This document shows, piece by piece, positions 8,386-16,628 of a DNA stretch of 64,000 nucleotides. Source of the stretch: Limnohabitans sp. B9-3 (GTDB taxonomy: Bacteria > Pseudomonadota > Gammaproteobacteria > Burkholderiales > Burkholderiaceae_C); contig NZ_NESI01000005.1 in NCBI RefSeq assembly GCF_002778325.1, positions 124,001 through 188,000 of the forward strand, written 5' to 3'. Position 1 is the stretch's first letter. Each line of letters begins with the position of its first letter. The notes under the pieces are model-generated. The model was not told where the DNA came from. It made no database searches and saw nothing but the letters and a program-made list of their open reading frames with translations. Made by a program: the position numbers and the translations under genes.

Positions 8386-9648
8386 ATGAATTTCGACTAC
8401 ACCGACAAAGTCAAGGACATGCAAGCGCGCTTGCTCGCCTTCATGGACGAGCACATTTACCCGAACGAAAAACGTTTCTTTGCAGAGATCGCCGAAAACC
8501 GTGCCAACGGCAATGCTTGGATTCCCACCAAGATCGTGGAAGAACTCAAGCCCAAAGCCCGCGCTGCTGGTTTGTGGAATTTGTTTTTGCCACATAGCCC
8601 ACGTGCACCTCAAGGTCTGACCAACTTGGAATACGCACCGCTGTGCGAAATCATGGGCCGCGTGCCTTTTGCCGCAGAAATTTTCAACTGCTCGGCCCCC
8701 GACACCGGCAACATGGAAACCTTTGAGCGCTATGCAAGCGAAGAACTCAAAGACGAATGGTTAGAGCCTTTGCTCCGCGGCGAGATACGCTCTGCATTTT
8801 TGATGACCGAACCCGCTGTTGCTTCGTCTGATGCCACCAACGTCCAATGCCGCATTGAGCGCGATGGCGACGAGTACGTGATCAACGGCACCAAGTGGTG
8901 GAGTTCGGGCGCGGGTGACCCCCGTTGCGCGGTCTACATCGTGATGGGCAAAACAGACCCCGAGGCACCTCGCCACTCACAGCAAAGCATGATCATCGTG
9001 CCCGCCAACACACCTGGTGTGAAAGTGGTGCGCCCCTTGACCGTGTTTGGTTACGACGATGCACCCCACGGCCACATGGAAGTGACCTTGACCAACGTGC
9101 GCGTGCCAGTGGGCAACATGCTGCTGGGTGAGGGTCGTGGTTTTGAGATTGCACAAGGTCGCTTAGGCCCTGGACGCATTCACCATTGCATGCGCACCAT
9201 CGGTGCCGCAGAGCGCGCCATGGAATTGATGTGCCGTCGCCTGAACAGCCGCGTGGCATTTGGCAAACCCGTGTCCGCACAAGGCGTGTGGCACGAGCGC
9301 TTGGCCGATGCACGCATCATGATCGAGCAAGCCCGTTTGCTCACCCTCAAAGCGGCTTACATGATGGACACCGTGGGCAACAAAGTGGCCCGCGCAGAGA
9401 TCGCCATGATCAAGGTGATTGCCCCCAACATGGCCACCCAAATCATCGACTGGGCCATTCAAGCGCACGGCGCAGGCGGCGTGAGCGACGACTTCCCATT
9501 GGCCTACTCGTATGCGCATCAACGCACCCTGCGTTTGGCCGACGGTCCTGATGAGGTGCACCGCAATGCCATCGCCAAGCTCGAGCTGGCACGCCACATT
9601 GCTTCAGCGCCACAAGACGTTGAAATGCCCATCACACGCGGCTCTTAA
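8386..9648 (+). CDS. Acyl-CoA dehydrogenase family protein, ACAD10/11 type
   Basis: A 420-residue FAD-dependent enzyme with the three ACAD domains. [13 protein letters not shown] (140-152) is the flavin/acyl-binding strand in the form seen in ACAD11, and [13 protein letters not shown] (258-270) is also the ACAD10/11 form. Near the C-terminus [10 protein letters not shown] (383-392) replaces the YEGT-type segment of classical short- and medium-chain enzymes, so the base is Asp389 or Glu390 rather than the usual glutamate. Ribosome site AAGGAG precedes ATG 8386. The gene directly follows the APH-family kinase, which together mimic the fused animal proteins. Expected role: conversion of a phosphorylated hydroxyacyl-CoA to an enoyl-CoA, by analogy with LvaC and ACAD10/11; a plain acyl-CoA dehydrogenase role cannot be excluded. 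Confidence 0.9.
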   Translation: MNFDYTDKVKDMQARLLAFMDEHIYPNEKRFFAEIAENRANGNAWIPTKIVEELKPKARAAGLWNLFLPHSPRAPQGLTNLEYAPLCEIMGRVPFAAEIFNCSAPDTGNMETFERYASEELKDEWLEPLLRGEIRSAFLMTEPAVASSDATNVQCRIERDGDEYVINGTKWWSSGAGDPRCAVYIVMGKTDPEAPRHSQQSMIIVPANTPGVKVVRPLTVFGYDDAPHGHMEVTLTNVRVPVGNMLLGEGRGFEIAQGRLGPGRIHHCMRTIGAAERAMELMCRRLNSRVAFGKPVSAQGVWHERLADARIMIEQARLLTLKAAYMMDTVGNKVARAEIAMIKVIAPNMATQIIDWAIQAHGAGGVSDDFPLAYSYAHQRTLRLADGPDEVHRNAIAKLELARHIASAPQDVEMPITRGS

Positions 9649-9657
9649 GGACACACG

Positions 9658-10362
9658 ATGATCGACATTTACTCATGGCCCACGCCCAATGGCCACAAGG
9701 TCCACGTCATGCTCGAAGAGTGTGGTTTTCGACTAGGGCGTGACTGGTTAGCCCATCCGATCAACATCGGGCAAGGCGACCAGTTCACCCCTGAGTTTTT
9801 GAAGATCAGTCCGAACAACAAAATCCCCGCCATGGTCGATCCAAATGGGCCAGATGGCAAACCCATCAGCCTGTTTGAATCAGGTGCGATTTTGTTGTAC
9901 TTGGCGGCCAAGACGGGTAAGTTTTTACCCAAGAGCGACCGCGCTAAGTTTGAGGTGATGCAGTGGTTGATGTTCCAAATGGGCGGCGTTGGCCCCATGC
10001 TGGGTCAAGCGCATCACTTTCGCATTTACGCCCCCGAAAAAATTGACTACGCGTACGACCGCTACTCCAACGAAGCCAAGCGCTTGTATGGGGTGATGAA
10101 CAAGCAACTCGAAAAGACCAAGTACATCGCTGGCAACACCTACAGCATTGCCGACATTGCCATTTTCCCGTGGCTGCGCAGCTGGCAAAACCAAGGCATC
10201 GATTGGGCCGATTACCCCGTGCTCAAGCAATGGTTCGACACGATTGCCGCGCGCCCTGCCGTGCAACGCGGCGTGCAAGTGCTGGCCGATTTGCGCAAGC
10301 CCCTCCACGACGACAAAGCCAAAGAAATTTTGTTTGGCAAGGGTCAATACAAGAGTCGCTAA
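9658..10362 (+). CDS. Glutathione S-transferase-like protein (YfcG/Ure2p type)
   Basis: The 234-residue protein starts with IDIYSWPTPNGHKVHVMLEE, the form found in the Nu-class YfcG/YghU and Ure2p-like GSTs that act as disulfide-bond reductases or dehalogenase-like enzymes. The cis-proline loop is NKIPAMVD, and the glutathione gamma-glutamyl site is FESGAILLYLA. The C-terminal domain contains YSIADIAIFPWLRSW, the N-cap motif, and a final region rich in Lys that ends FGKGQYKSR. It is spaced only nine bases from the acyl-CoA dehydrogenase stop and so belongs to the same transcript. In the cluster it may deal with reactive enoyl-CoA or thiol stress; that is inference. Confidence 0.88.
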   Translation: MIDIYSWPTPNGHKVHVMLEECGFRLGRDWLAHPINIGQGDQFTPEFLKISPNNKIPAMVDPNGPDGKPISLFESGAILLYLAAKTGKFLPKSDRAKFEVMQWLMFQMGGVGPMLGQAHHFRIYAPEKIDYAYDRYSNEAKRLYGVMNKQLEKTKYIAGNTYSIADIAIFPWLRSWQNQGIDWADYPVLKQWFDTIAARPAVQRGVQVLADLRKPLHDDKAKEILFGKGQYKSR

Positions 10363-10448
10363 GGCAACACCTCACTAGGGTTAGCCCCCTCAGAGAACCC
10401 TTGAATTCGGTTGATAGTTCGCGCACCCAACTTAAGGAGACTCCGCAG

Positions 10449-11753
10449 ATGATGACCCCTCAATCCAAAATGCCATGGCGCAGCATCGCGCTGGCCACAG
10501 CGCTCGTAGCGTCCACATTCGGTGCCTCGGCACAAGAGACCTTCAAGGTCGGTGTGGTGAGTTTTTTATCGGGCCAAGCGGCGGAAAGTTTTGGCATTCC
10601 AGCGGTCAACGGTGCCAAGGTATTGGTCGATGCCTTCAACAAAGGTCAGGCACCTGCGCCTTACAACAAAAAAGGTTTTGGTGGCTTGACCATCGAACCC
10701 ATTTACGTTGATGAAAACGGTGGCGCCACCAAACAAGTGCAAGAGCTGCGCAACTTGTATGACCGCGACAAAGTCGATGCCGTGGTGGGTTACGTCGGAT
10801 CAGGCGACTGCTTGGCCGTTGCACCAGTCGCCGAAGAGATGAAGAAGTTTTTGATCTTGTACGACTGCGGCACGCCTCGTATTTTTGAAGACGGCAAGTA
10901 CAACTACGTGTTCCGCACAGCGGCTCACGCCACGATGGACAACGTGGCCTTGGCACGTTACTTGAAGGCTCGCAACGTTCCGGTCAAGAGCTTCAACATG
11001 ATCAACCAAGACTATGCGTGGGGCCAAGACTCACGCAAAGACTTCATGCTGACGATGGAGAAGTTGTATCCAGACGCCAAGCCAGGCGAAGACTTGCTGC
11101 CCAAATTTGGCGCGGGTCAATACGGCACTGAAATTTCAGCCTTGATGGCCAAACCAGCGGACTTGGTGCATTCCAGTTTGTGGGGCGGTGATTTGCAAGC
11201 GCTCATCATGCAGTCAGCACCACGCGGTTTGTTCAAGCGTTCTCAAGTGGTTTTGTCTGCGGGTGACCATGTGTTGCCAACCTTGGGCGAAAAAGTACCT
11301 GACGGCACCATCTTGGGTGCGCGTGGCGCTTATGGCTTGATGGCACCTAAATCAGCACTGAACGACTGGTGGTGGGAGACCTACCAAAAAGCCAACAACG
11401 TTTACCCCGTGCAAGCCCCCTACCGCATGGCCCAAGCGCTGTTAGGTTTGAAATTGGCTGTTGAAAAGGCCATGGCTGCTAACGGTGGCAAAAAGCCGAC
11501 GCCTGAGCAATTGGCAGCGGCGCTGAAAAACAGCGAGTGGGATTCTCCTGCCGGCAAAATTCGCATGACCTTGGGTGGCGGTAACCAAGCCGTTCAAGAA
11601 ACAGCGATTGGCCGCACACGTTGGGACGCAGCAAAGAAGATGGTGATGATCGAAGACATCCAACGCTTCCCTGCTGACTGCGTCAACCCACCCGCCAACA
11701 TGAAGTCTGAGGACTGGCTGAAGGCCGGATTTCCTGGCGCGAAGTGCAATTGA
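10449..11753 (+). CDS. ABC transporter substrate-binding protein, Leu/Ile/Val-binding family
   Basis: A 434-residue periplasmic binding protein. The signal peptide has basic residue R12, a hydrophobic core and a likely cleavage after ASA (ASA-QETFKVGV). The mature protein begins FKVGVVSFLSGQAAESFG, the first strand of type I periplasmic binding folds, and continues with DENGGATKQVQELRNLYDRDKVDAVVG, both standard in the LivK-like family. There are two tandem ATGs at 10449 and 10452; AAGGAG stands about eight bases before the first. Members of this family bind aromatic acids, short-chain acids, amides or urea as well as amino acids, so the name does not give the ligand. Next to ligase and beta-oxidation genes an organic acid is more likely. 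Confidence 0.92.
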   Translation: MMTPQSKMPWRSIALATALVASTFGASAQETFKVGVVSFLSGQAAESFGIPAVNGAKVLVDAFNKGQAPAPYNKKGFGGLTIEPIYVDENGGATKQVQELRNLYDRDKVDAVVGYVGSGDCLAVAPVAEEMKKFLILYDCGTPRIFEDGKYNYVFRTAAHATMDNVALARYLKARNVPVKSFNMINQDYAWGQDSRKDFMLTMEKLYPDAKPGEDLLPKFGAGQYGTEISALMAKPADLVHSSLWGGDLQALIMQSAPRGLFKRSQVVLSAGDHVLPTLGEKVPDGTILGARGAYGLMAPKSALNDWWWETYQKANNVYPVQAPYRMAQALLGLKLAVEKAMAANGGKKPTPEQLAAALKNSEWDSPAGKIRMTLGGGNQAVQETAIGRTRWDAAKKMVMIEDIQRFPADCVNPPANMKSEDWLKAGFPGAKCN

Positions 11754-11764
11754 AGGAGTAGCGC

Positions 11765-12661
11765 ATGGAACTTGCCATCACCATTTTCATTGATGGCTTG
11801 ACCTATGCGTCGTGGCTGTTTATTGTCGCCTTGGGCTTAACGCTGGTGTTTGGGGTGTTGAAAATTCTCAACATCGCTCACGGCAGTTTTTATGCCCTCG
11901 GCGCCTACGCAGCCGCCACGTTTGTCGGTTGGGTCGCCACCATGCAGTGGGCACCAGGCTGGACCTTGGTGGCCATGTTCATGGCGGCGATCGCGATAGC
12001 CGTTTTGGTCGCACCATTGACCGAAAAAGGTTTGCTCAGATTCTTTTATGGTCACGACGAAGTGCTCTTGGTGCTGGTCACCTATGCGCTTTTCTTGTGC
12101 ATGGAAGACATCACCAAACTCATTTGGGGAGCCAATCCTTATTACGTCTCTGAACCCTACAGTTTGTTTGGCAACGTCGAAATTGGCAAACAAATTTACG
12201 TGGGCTATGACTTCTTGCTGATCGTGATTGCCGTGATTGTGGGCTCGGTGGTGTGGTTTGGCTTGAACCGCACACGCCAAGGCAAGATCGTGACTGCTGT
12301 CATTCACAGCCCTGAAATTGCCAGCAGTATGGGCGTGAAGGTGTCCAAGGTTTACATGTTGGCATTTGGTGTGGGGGTGTTTTTAGCAGCACTCGGCGGC
12401 GCTTTCACCGCTCCTATGATTTCAGTGCAACCGGGGCTGTCTGTTGGCGTGATCATCGTCTCATTTGCGGTGGTCATCATTGGCGGACTAGGCAGCATTG
12501 AAGGGGCAGCGATTGGCGCTTTGATCGTGGGTTTGGCCCGCGCATTCGCTGTTCACGTGGTCCCAGTGGCCGAGTTGTTTTCTATCTACGTTGTGATGGC
12601 TTTGGTTTTGGTGGTGAAACCCGAAGGCTTATTTCAACGCATCCAAGCACGAAAAATTTGA
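11765..12661 (+). CDS. livH: Branched-chain amino acid-type ABC transporter permease, LivH-like
   Basis: A 298-residue inner-membrane permease with eight or so hydrophobic segments. The N-terminal GLTLVFGVLKILNIAHGSFYALGAYAA segment is diagnostic of LivH. Near the C-terminus ASSMGVKVSKVYMLAFGVGVFLAALGGAF contains the cytoplasmic coupling loop that meets the ATPases, and VVIIGGLGSIEGAAIGALIVGL ends the core. It lies 11 bases after the binding-protein gene and its stop TGA (12659-12661) sits two bases before the ATG of the second permease. It pairs with LivM as the heterodimeric channel. The symbol denotes family membership; ligand unknown. Confidence 0.92.
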   Translation: MELAITIFIDGLTYASWLFIVALGLTLVFGVLKILNIAHGSFYALGAYAAATFVGWVATMQWAPGWTLVAMFMAAIAIAVLVAPLTEKGLLRFFYGHDEVLLVLVTYALFLCMEDITKLIWGANPYYVSEPYSLFGNVEIGKQIYVGYDFLLIVIAVIVGSVVWFGLNRTRQGKIVTAVIHSPEIASSMGVKVSKVYMLAFGVGVFLAALGGAFTAPMISVQPGLSVGVIIVSFAVVIIGGLGSIEGAAIGALIVGLARAFAVHVVPVAELFSIYVVMALVLVVKPEGLFQRIQARKI

Positions 12662-12663
12662 CC

Positions 12664-13614
12664 ATGCACCTCTCGATTCGGAATTTAACGCTGTGCATGC
12701 TGGCCTGCACAGCTGCTCTTTTAGGCGTAGGCTTGCTCCTTCCTAAATGGTTGCTGTTTATGTGCACGATGGCATTTGCCAACGGCTTGGTGTCGTTAGG
12801 CATCGTGATGTTGATGCGCGGTGGCGTAGTGGCTTTCGGACAAGGTTTGATGTCTGCGATCGGAGGCTACACCGCTGCTTTGGTTTTCCAACAATTGGGC
12901 TTCAAGGACGGCATTGCGCTGACCTTGTTGGGCGGTTTGACGGCCACCTTGCTGACCGCACCATTCGCCCCTCTGTTGTCACGCTACCGAGGCATTTTCT
13001 TTTCCATGCTGACCTTGGCTTTGTCCATGGTGGGCTACGGTATTTTGGTGAAGACGGAACGCTTGGGGGGCTCTGACGGGTTTAACTTGGGCCGCATCAC
13101 CCTCGCAGGTCAAGCACTGTCAGACGATGGCGTGGGCTATGCACTTTATGCCCTCGCTTTGTGCTTTGCAGTGGTGATGTCTTACCTGTGCCGTATCTAC
13201 TTTGATTCGACACGCGGCTTGATCACCCAAGCCATTCGCGACAACGAGTTGCGGGTGGAATATTTGGGGGGCTCTGTGCGCCATACGATGGCCCTTAATT
13301 TTGTCTTGGCCGCATTTTTGGGTGGCTGCGGTGGCGCCTTGGCCGTCATGGCGCTGGGACACATCGACCCCACCTTCAGTTACTGGACCACCTCCGGCGA
13401 ATTTGTGTTTGTAGCCATTTTGGCGGGCTCGCAAAGCGTTGTGGCCATCATGTTGGCGTCGTTGATTTTGGAGGCCGTGCGCTCGTTCTCTAGCTCTTAC
13501 TTCCCCAACACATGGCAGTTGGTTTTAGGTTTGTTTTTGCTGTTTGTGATTCGATTTTTACCATTTGGCATTGGCTCACTTTGGAGCAACAAGCAACACA
13601 AGGAGCGTGCATGA
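12664..13614 (+). CDS. livM: Branched-chain amino acid-type ABC transporter permease, LivM-like
   Basis: The second permease, 316 residues. Hydrophobic segments alternate with loops; MRGGVVAFGQGLMSAIGGYTAAL is the LivM counterpart of the LivH membrane signature, and TQAIRDNELRVEYLGGSVRHTMALNFVL is the coupling loop. The C-terminal part contains EFVFVAILAGSQSVVAIMLASLIL. I chose ATG 12664; an in-frame TTG at 12658 would overlap the livH stop and is less likely. The stop overlaps the ATG of the ATPase gene by ATGA, consistent with coupled translation and stoichiometric assembly of the importer. Confidence 0.92.
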   Translation: MHLSIRNLTLCMLACTAALLGVGLLLPKWLLFMCTMAFANGLVSLGIVMLMRGGVVAFGQGLMSAIGGYTAALVFQQLGFKDGIALTLLGGLTATLLTAPFAPLLSRYRGIFFSMLTLALSMVGYGILVKTERLGGSDGFNLGRITLAGQALSDDGVGYALYALALCFAVVMSYLCRIYFDSTRGLITQAIRDNELRVEYLGGSVRHTMALNFVLAAFLGGCGGALAVMALGHIDPTFSYWTTSGEFVFVAILAGSQSVVAIMLASLILEAVRSFSSSYFPNTWQLVLGLFLLFVIRFLPFGIGSLWSNKQHKERA

Positions 13615-14381
13615 CCGCCCCCATCTTGCTGAGTGCACGGCACTTGCAAAAACAGTTTGGTGCGGTGGTTGCCGCGCAAGATTTGTGCATTGACATTGCG
13701 ATTGGCCAACGTGTGAGTTTGATCGGTAGCAATGGTGCCGGCAAAACCACCTTCGTCAACATGATCACCGGCTACCTCAAACCCGATCAAGGCAGCATTT
13801 ATTTGGCCGAGACCGACATCACACCGATGTCGCCACGGCAGATCACACGTTTGGGTGTGGCACGTTCTTTCCAAATTCCACAGCTCTACCCGACCTTGAG
13901 TGTGATGGACAACATGCTGGTGGCCATGGCCTGTCACGGCAATCGACTGTCTGTGTGGCGGCCTGCGGCACAAGCTGAGCACATCGAACGCGGTGCAGCC
14001 TTGCTGGAGCGGTTTGAATTGATTCAACACCGGCACCGCCGCGTCAGCGAGCTGCCAGGCGGTGTGCGTAAATTGCTAGACATCGCCCTAGCCATGACGG
14101 GCTCACCGAAGTTGCTGTTATTGGATGAACCCACGAGTGGTGTGTCTGCTGAAGAGAAATTTCCGATGATGGAAACCGTCATGCGCGGGCTCGGGGACGA
14201 GCCTCTGACAGCTTTGTTTGTGGAGCATGACATGGACATTGTGCGCCGCCATGCAGACCGCATCATTGCGTTCTACAGCGGACGCGTGATCGCCGACGAC
14301 ACCCCCGAAAAGGCACTGGCCACCGATGATGTGCGCCGATACGTCACGGGTGAATTACGTCAAGAGGTGGCGCATGCTTGA
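13611..14381 (+). CDS. livG: ABC transporter ATP-binding protein, LivG-like
   Basis: A 256-residue cytoplasmic ATPase. The Walker A is SNGAGKTTFVNMITGYLKPDQG near residue 40, the Q-loop region carries the LivG-specific VARSFQIPQLYPTLSVMDNMLVA, and Walker B is LLLLDEPTSGVS with the adjacent LFVEHDMDIV switch histidine. The ABC signature is slightly unusual, ELPGGVRKLLDIALAM, with PGG where SGG/SHG/PYG is more common in this subfamily. The start at 13611 overlaps the preceding stop. It forms the ATPase heterodimer with the next gene. Confidence 0.92.
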   Translation: MTAPILLSARHLQKQFGAVVAAQDLCIDIAIGQRVSLIGSNGAGKTTFVNMITGYLKPDQGSIYLAETDITPMSPRQITRLGVARSFQIPQLYPTLSVMDNMLVAMACHGNRLSVWRPAAQAEHIERGAALLERFELIQHRHRRVSELPGGVRKLLDIALAMTGSPKLLLLDEPTSGVSAEEKFPMMETVMRGLGDEPLTALFVEHDMDIVRRHADRIIAFYSGRVIADDTPEKALATDDVRRYVTGELRQEVAHA

Positions 14382-15024
14382 AGTCCAAGATCTGCATGTG
14401 GCCATCGAATCTGTACAAGTATTGCGTGGCATCAGTCTGCAAGTTCCACTCGGAAAAATGACGGGGCTGGTCGGACGCAATGGTGCCGGTAAAACCAGTT
14501 TGATGCGCAGCGTGATGGGGCATTTGCCCGCTCAGCAAGGACGCATCACCTTCAAGGGCCAAGACTTGACCGCACTGCCGCCTGAAGCGCGTGCCGGCCT
14601 AGGCATTGGCTACATGCCCGAAGATCGCGGCTTGGTGCCAGAGCTAACGGTCGAAGAAAATATTTTGATTCCTCTGTGGGTCTCACCAAATTTGAACGTC
14701 GACCAACGCTTGGCGTTTGTGTACGAGGTGCTGCCTGAACTCAAGACCATGTCACAACGCAAAGCGCTGCTGCTGTCCGGCGGTCAACAAAAGTTGGTAG
14801 CCCTGGCGCGTGCTCTTGGCATTGGCACGCAGCTGTTGATGTTGGACGAGCCGTTTGAGGGCGTGGCCCCTGCTCTTTCCATGCGTTTGAGCGAGGTCAT
14901 CTCGGGTCTTCGAGGCAACGATTTATCAGTCTTGATCTCGCAATCGGATTTGAACCATTCCAGCAGTTTGATCGACCACACCGTGGTGATTGAACGCGGC
15001 GCAAACATAAGCACATCGGCCTGA
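14374..15024 (+). CDS. livF: ABC transporter ATP-binding protein, LivF-like
   Basis: A 216-residue ATPase, the LivF partner. Walker A is GRNGAGKTSLMRSVMGHLPAQQG; the LivF-type Q-loop reads GIGYMPEDRGLVPELTVEENILIP; signature LLSGGQQKLVALARAL; Walker B LLMLDEPFEGVAP. The switch histidine position reads LISQSDLNHS with Gln/Ser in place of the normal Glu-Gln-Asn-His run, so this half-site may hydrolyse differently or the alignment shifts by a few residues. It begins inside livG (eight-base overlap) and its stop overlaps the ATG of the acyl-CoA ligase by ATGA, so the ligase is clearly part of the transporter operon. Confidence 0.92.
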   Translation: MLEVQDLHVAIESVQVLRGISLQVPLGKMTGLVGRNGAGKTSLMRSVMGHLPAQQGRITFKGQDLTALPPEARAGLGIGYMPEDRGLVPELTVEENILIPLWVSPNLNVDQRLAFVYEVLPELKTMSQRKALLLSGGQQKLVALARALGIGTQLLMLDEPFEGVAPALSMRLSEVISGLRGNDLSVLISQSDLNHSSSLIDHTVVIERGANISTSA

Positions 15025-16628
15025 TGCACTGGCCTACGCAATCGCTTCCCGCACAGCGCGTCGAAGCTTGGGGAAACGATCGCTTGGTGCGTTGTTTTGT
15101 GCAACGCCCGACGTCGTTGATGGCGATGCTGTTGAATGCCCACGAACTGCATGGGCAACGCGATGCCGTCATAGATGGCGATCAGCGTTGGACCTATGCG
15201 CAAATGTGGCACGAGGTTCATCGCACCGCACAGGCCCTGCACAACGTAGGGATCGAATCGGGCGATCGCGTGGCCCTATTTGTCAGCAATCGAGCTGAAT
15301 TCATTTTTGTTTTATTTGCGGTTCAGTACTTGGGCGCGATTGCCGTGCCTGTGGGCACCCGAGAGCAGCGTCCGGGCTTGGCCTTTATCTTGAACCAATG
15401 TGAGGCCAAAGCCGTTGTGTTTGATGGTCTGCTGGCCGATCGGATTCCAAGTAAAGCCGATGTGCCCAGTTTGCAGGCCCGTTTGAGCTTGGACGATGTG
15501 GTGGCCGACGACATCATCCTGTGGTCTTCTCTGGGTCAATCAGTCAACAACACCGAACTCACCAGCCACACGGCACAAGGCGCTGACGTGGCCGTCATCC
15601 TGTACACATCAGGCACCACGGGCAACCCCAAAGGGGCCATGCTGACCCAGCAAAACATCGCACACTCGGTGATGCACTTTGAACATGGCATGGGTTTGGC
15701 CTGCGATGACAAATCGGCCTTGGCCGTACCTGCCAGCCATGTGACTGGATTGATTGCCATCATCGCCACGATGGTGCATGTAGGCGGCTCAGTGGTGGTG
15801 TTGCCTGAATTCAAAGCGGCGTCGTTTTTAGACACCGTAGCTCGCGAAAAAATCACGCATACCCTGATGGTGCCCGCCATGTACAACCTATGCTTGATGT
15901 CGCCCAACTTTCAAGCAGCCACGTTGCAAAGCTGGCGCTTGGGCGGCTACGGCGGCGCGCCCATGCCGGTGCATGTGATTGAGCAATTGGCACACGAGAT
16001 GCCGCAGCTTGACCTACGCAACGCTTACGGCGCCACCGAAACCACCTCCCCCGTCACGCTGATGCCAGCAGGGGCAAACAGTTTGCATGCCGACACCGTG
16101 GGAGCCGTGTTGCCTTGCGGCGATGTACGCGTGATGGACGACGAGGGCTGCGAAGTCGCCGCAGGTGAGACCGGTGAGCTGTGGATCAGTGGCCCTATGG
16201 TGGTGCCCGGCTATTGGAACAACCCACAAGCCACGATGCAGTCATTCACCGCCGGCTATTGGCACTCGGGCGATTTGGGCTCGGTTGACCCGCAAGGTTT
16301 TGTGCGCATCTTTGACCGTAAAAAAGACATGCTCAACCGAGGCGGGTTCAAAATTTACTCGGTCGAGGTTGAAAACTGCCTCACCAGCATCGATGGCATT
16401 TTGGAAGCGGCAATCGTGGGCAAGCCCTGCCCCGTGTTGGGCGAACGGGTGCACGCCTTTGTTTATGCGCCCAACGATGCGCCACAAAAAGCTGACGTCA
16501 TCGCGCATTGCCGCGCATCGTTGGCCGATTACAAAGTGCCCGAATCAATCACTTGGCTGGACCAGCCCTTGCCTCGCAACGCCAATGGCAAGGTGCTCAA
16601 GCGCTTGCTCAGAGCAGAGGTCGTTTAA
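15024..16628 (+). CDS. Class I adenylate-forming acyl-CoA synthetase
   Basis: The 534-residue enzyme activates a carboxylic acid to its CoA thioester through an acyl-adenylate. The phosphate-binding loop YTSGTTGNPKG is at residues 194-204, the A5 motif is YGATETTSP, the A7/A8 region HSGDLGSVDPQGFVRIFDRKKDMLNRGGFKIYSVEVE is intact, and the C-terminal catalytic Lys523 is in NANGKVLKR. The pattern resembles medium-chain or aromatic acyl-CoA ligases more than acetyl-CoA synthetase. It is translationally coupled to livF, which ties import of an acid to its immediate activation. Substrate is unknown. Its 3-prime end overlaps the convergent lipoprotein gene by four bases. Confidence 0.9.
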   Translation: MHWPTQSLPAQRVEAWGNDRLVRCFVQRPTSLMAMLLNAHELHGQRDAVIDGDQRWTYAQMWHEVHRTAQALHNVGIESGDRVALFVSNRAEFIFVLFAVQYLGAIAVPVGTREQRPGLAFILNQCEAKAVVFDGLLADRIPSKADVPSLQARLSLDDVVADDIILWSSLGQSVNNTELTSHTAQGADVAVILYTSGTTGNPKGAMLTQQNIAHSVMHFEHGMGLACDDKSALAVPASHVTGLIAIIATMVHVGGSVVVLPEFKAASFLDTVAREKITHTLMVPAMYNLCLMSPNFQAATLQSWRLGGYGGAPMPVHVIEQLAHEMPQLDLRNAYGATETTSPVTLMPAGANSLHADTVGAVLPCGDVRVMDDEGCEVAAGETGELWISGPMVVPGYWNNPQATMQSFTAGYWHSGDLGSVDPQGFVRIFDRKKDMLNRGGFKIYSVEVENCLTSIDGILEAAIVGKPCPVLGERVHAFVYAPNDAPQKADVIAHCRASLADYKVPESITWLDQPLPRNANGKVLKRLLRAEVV

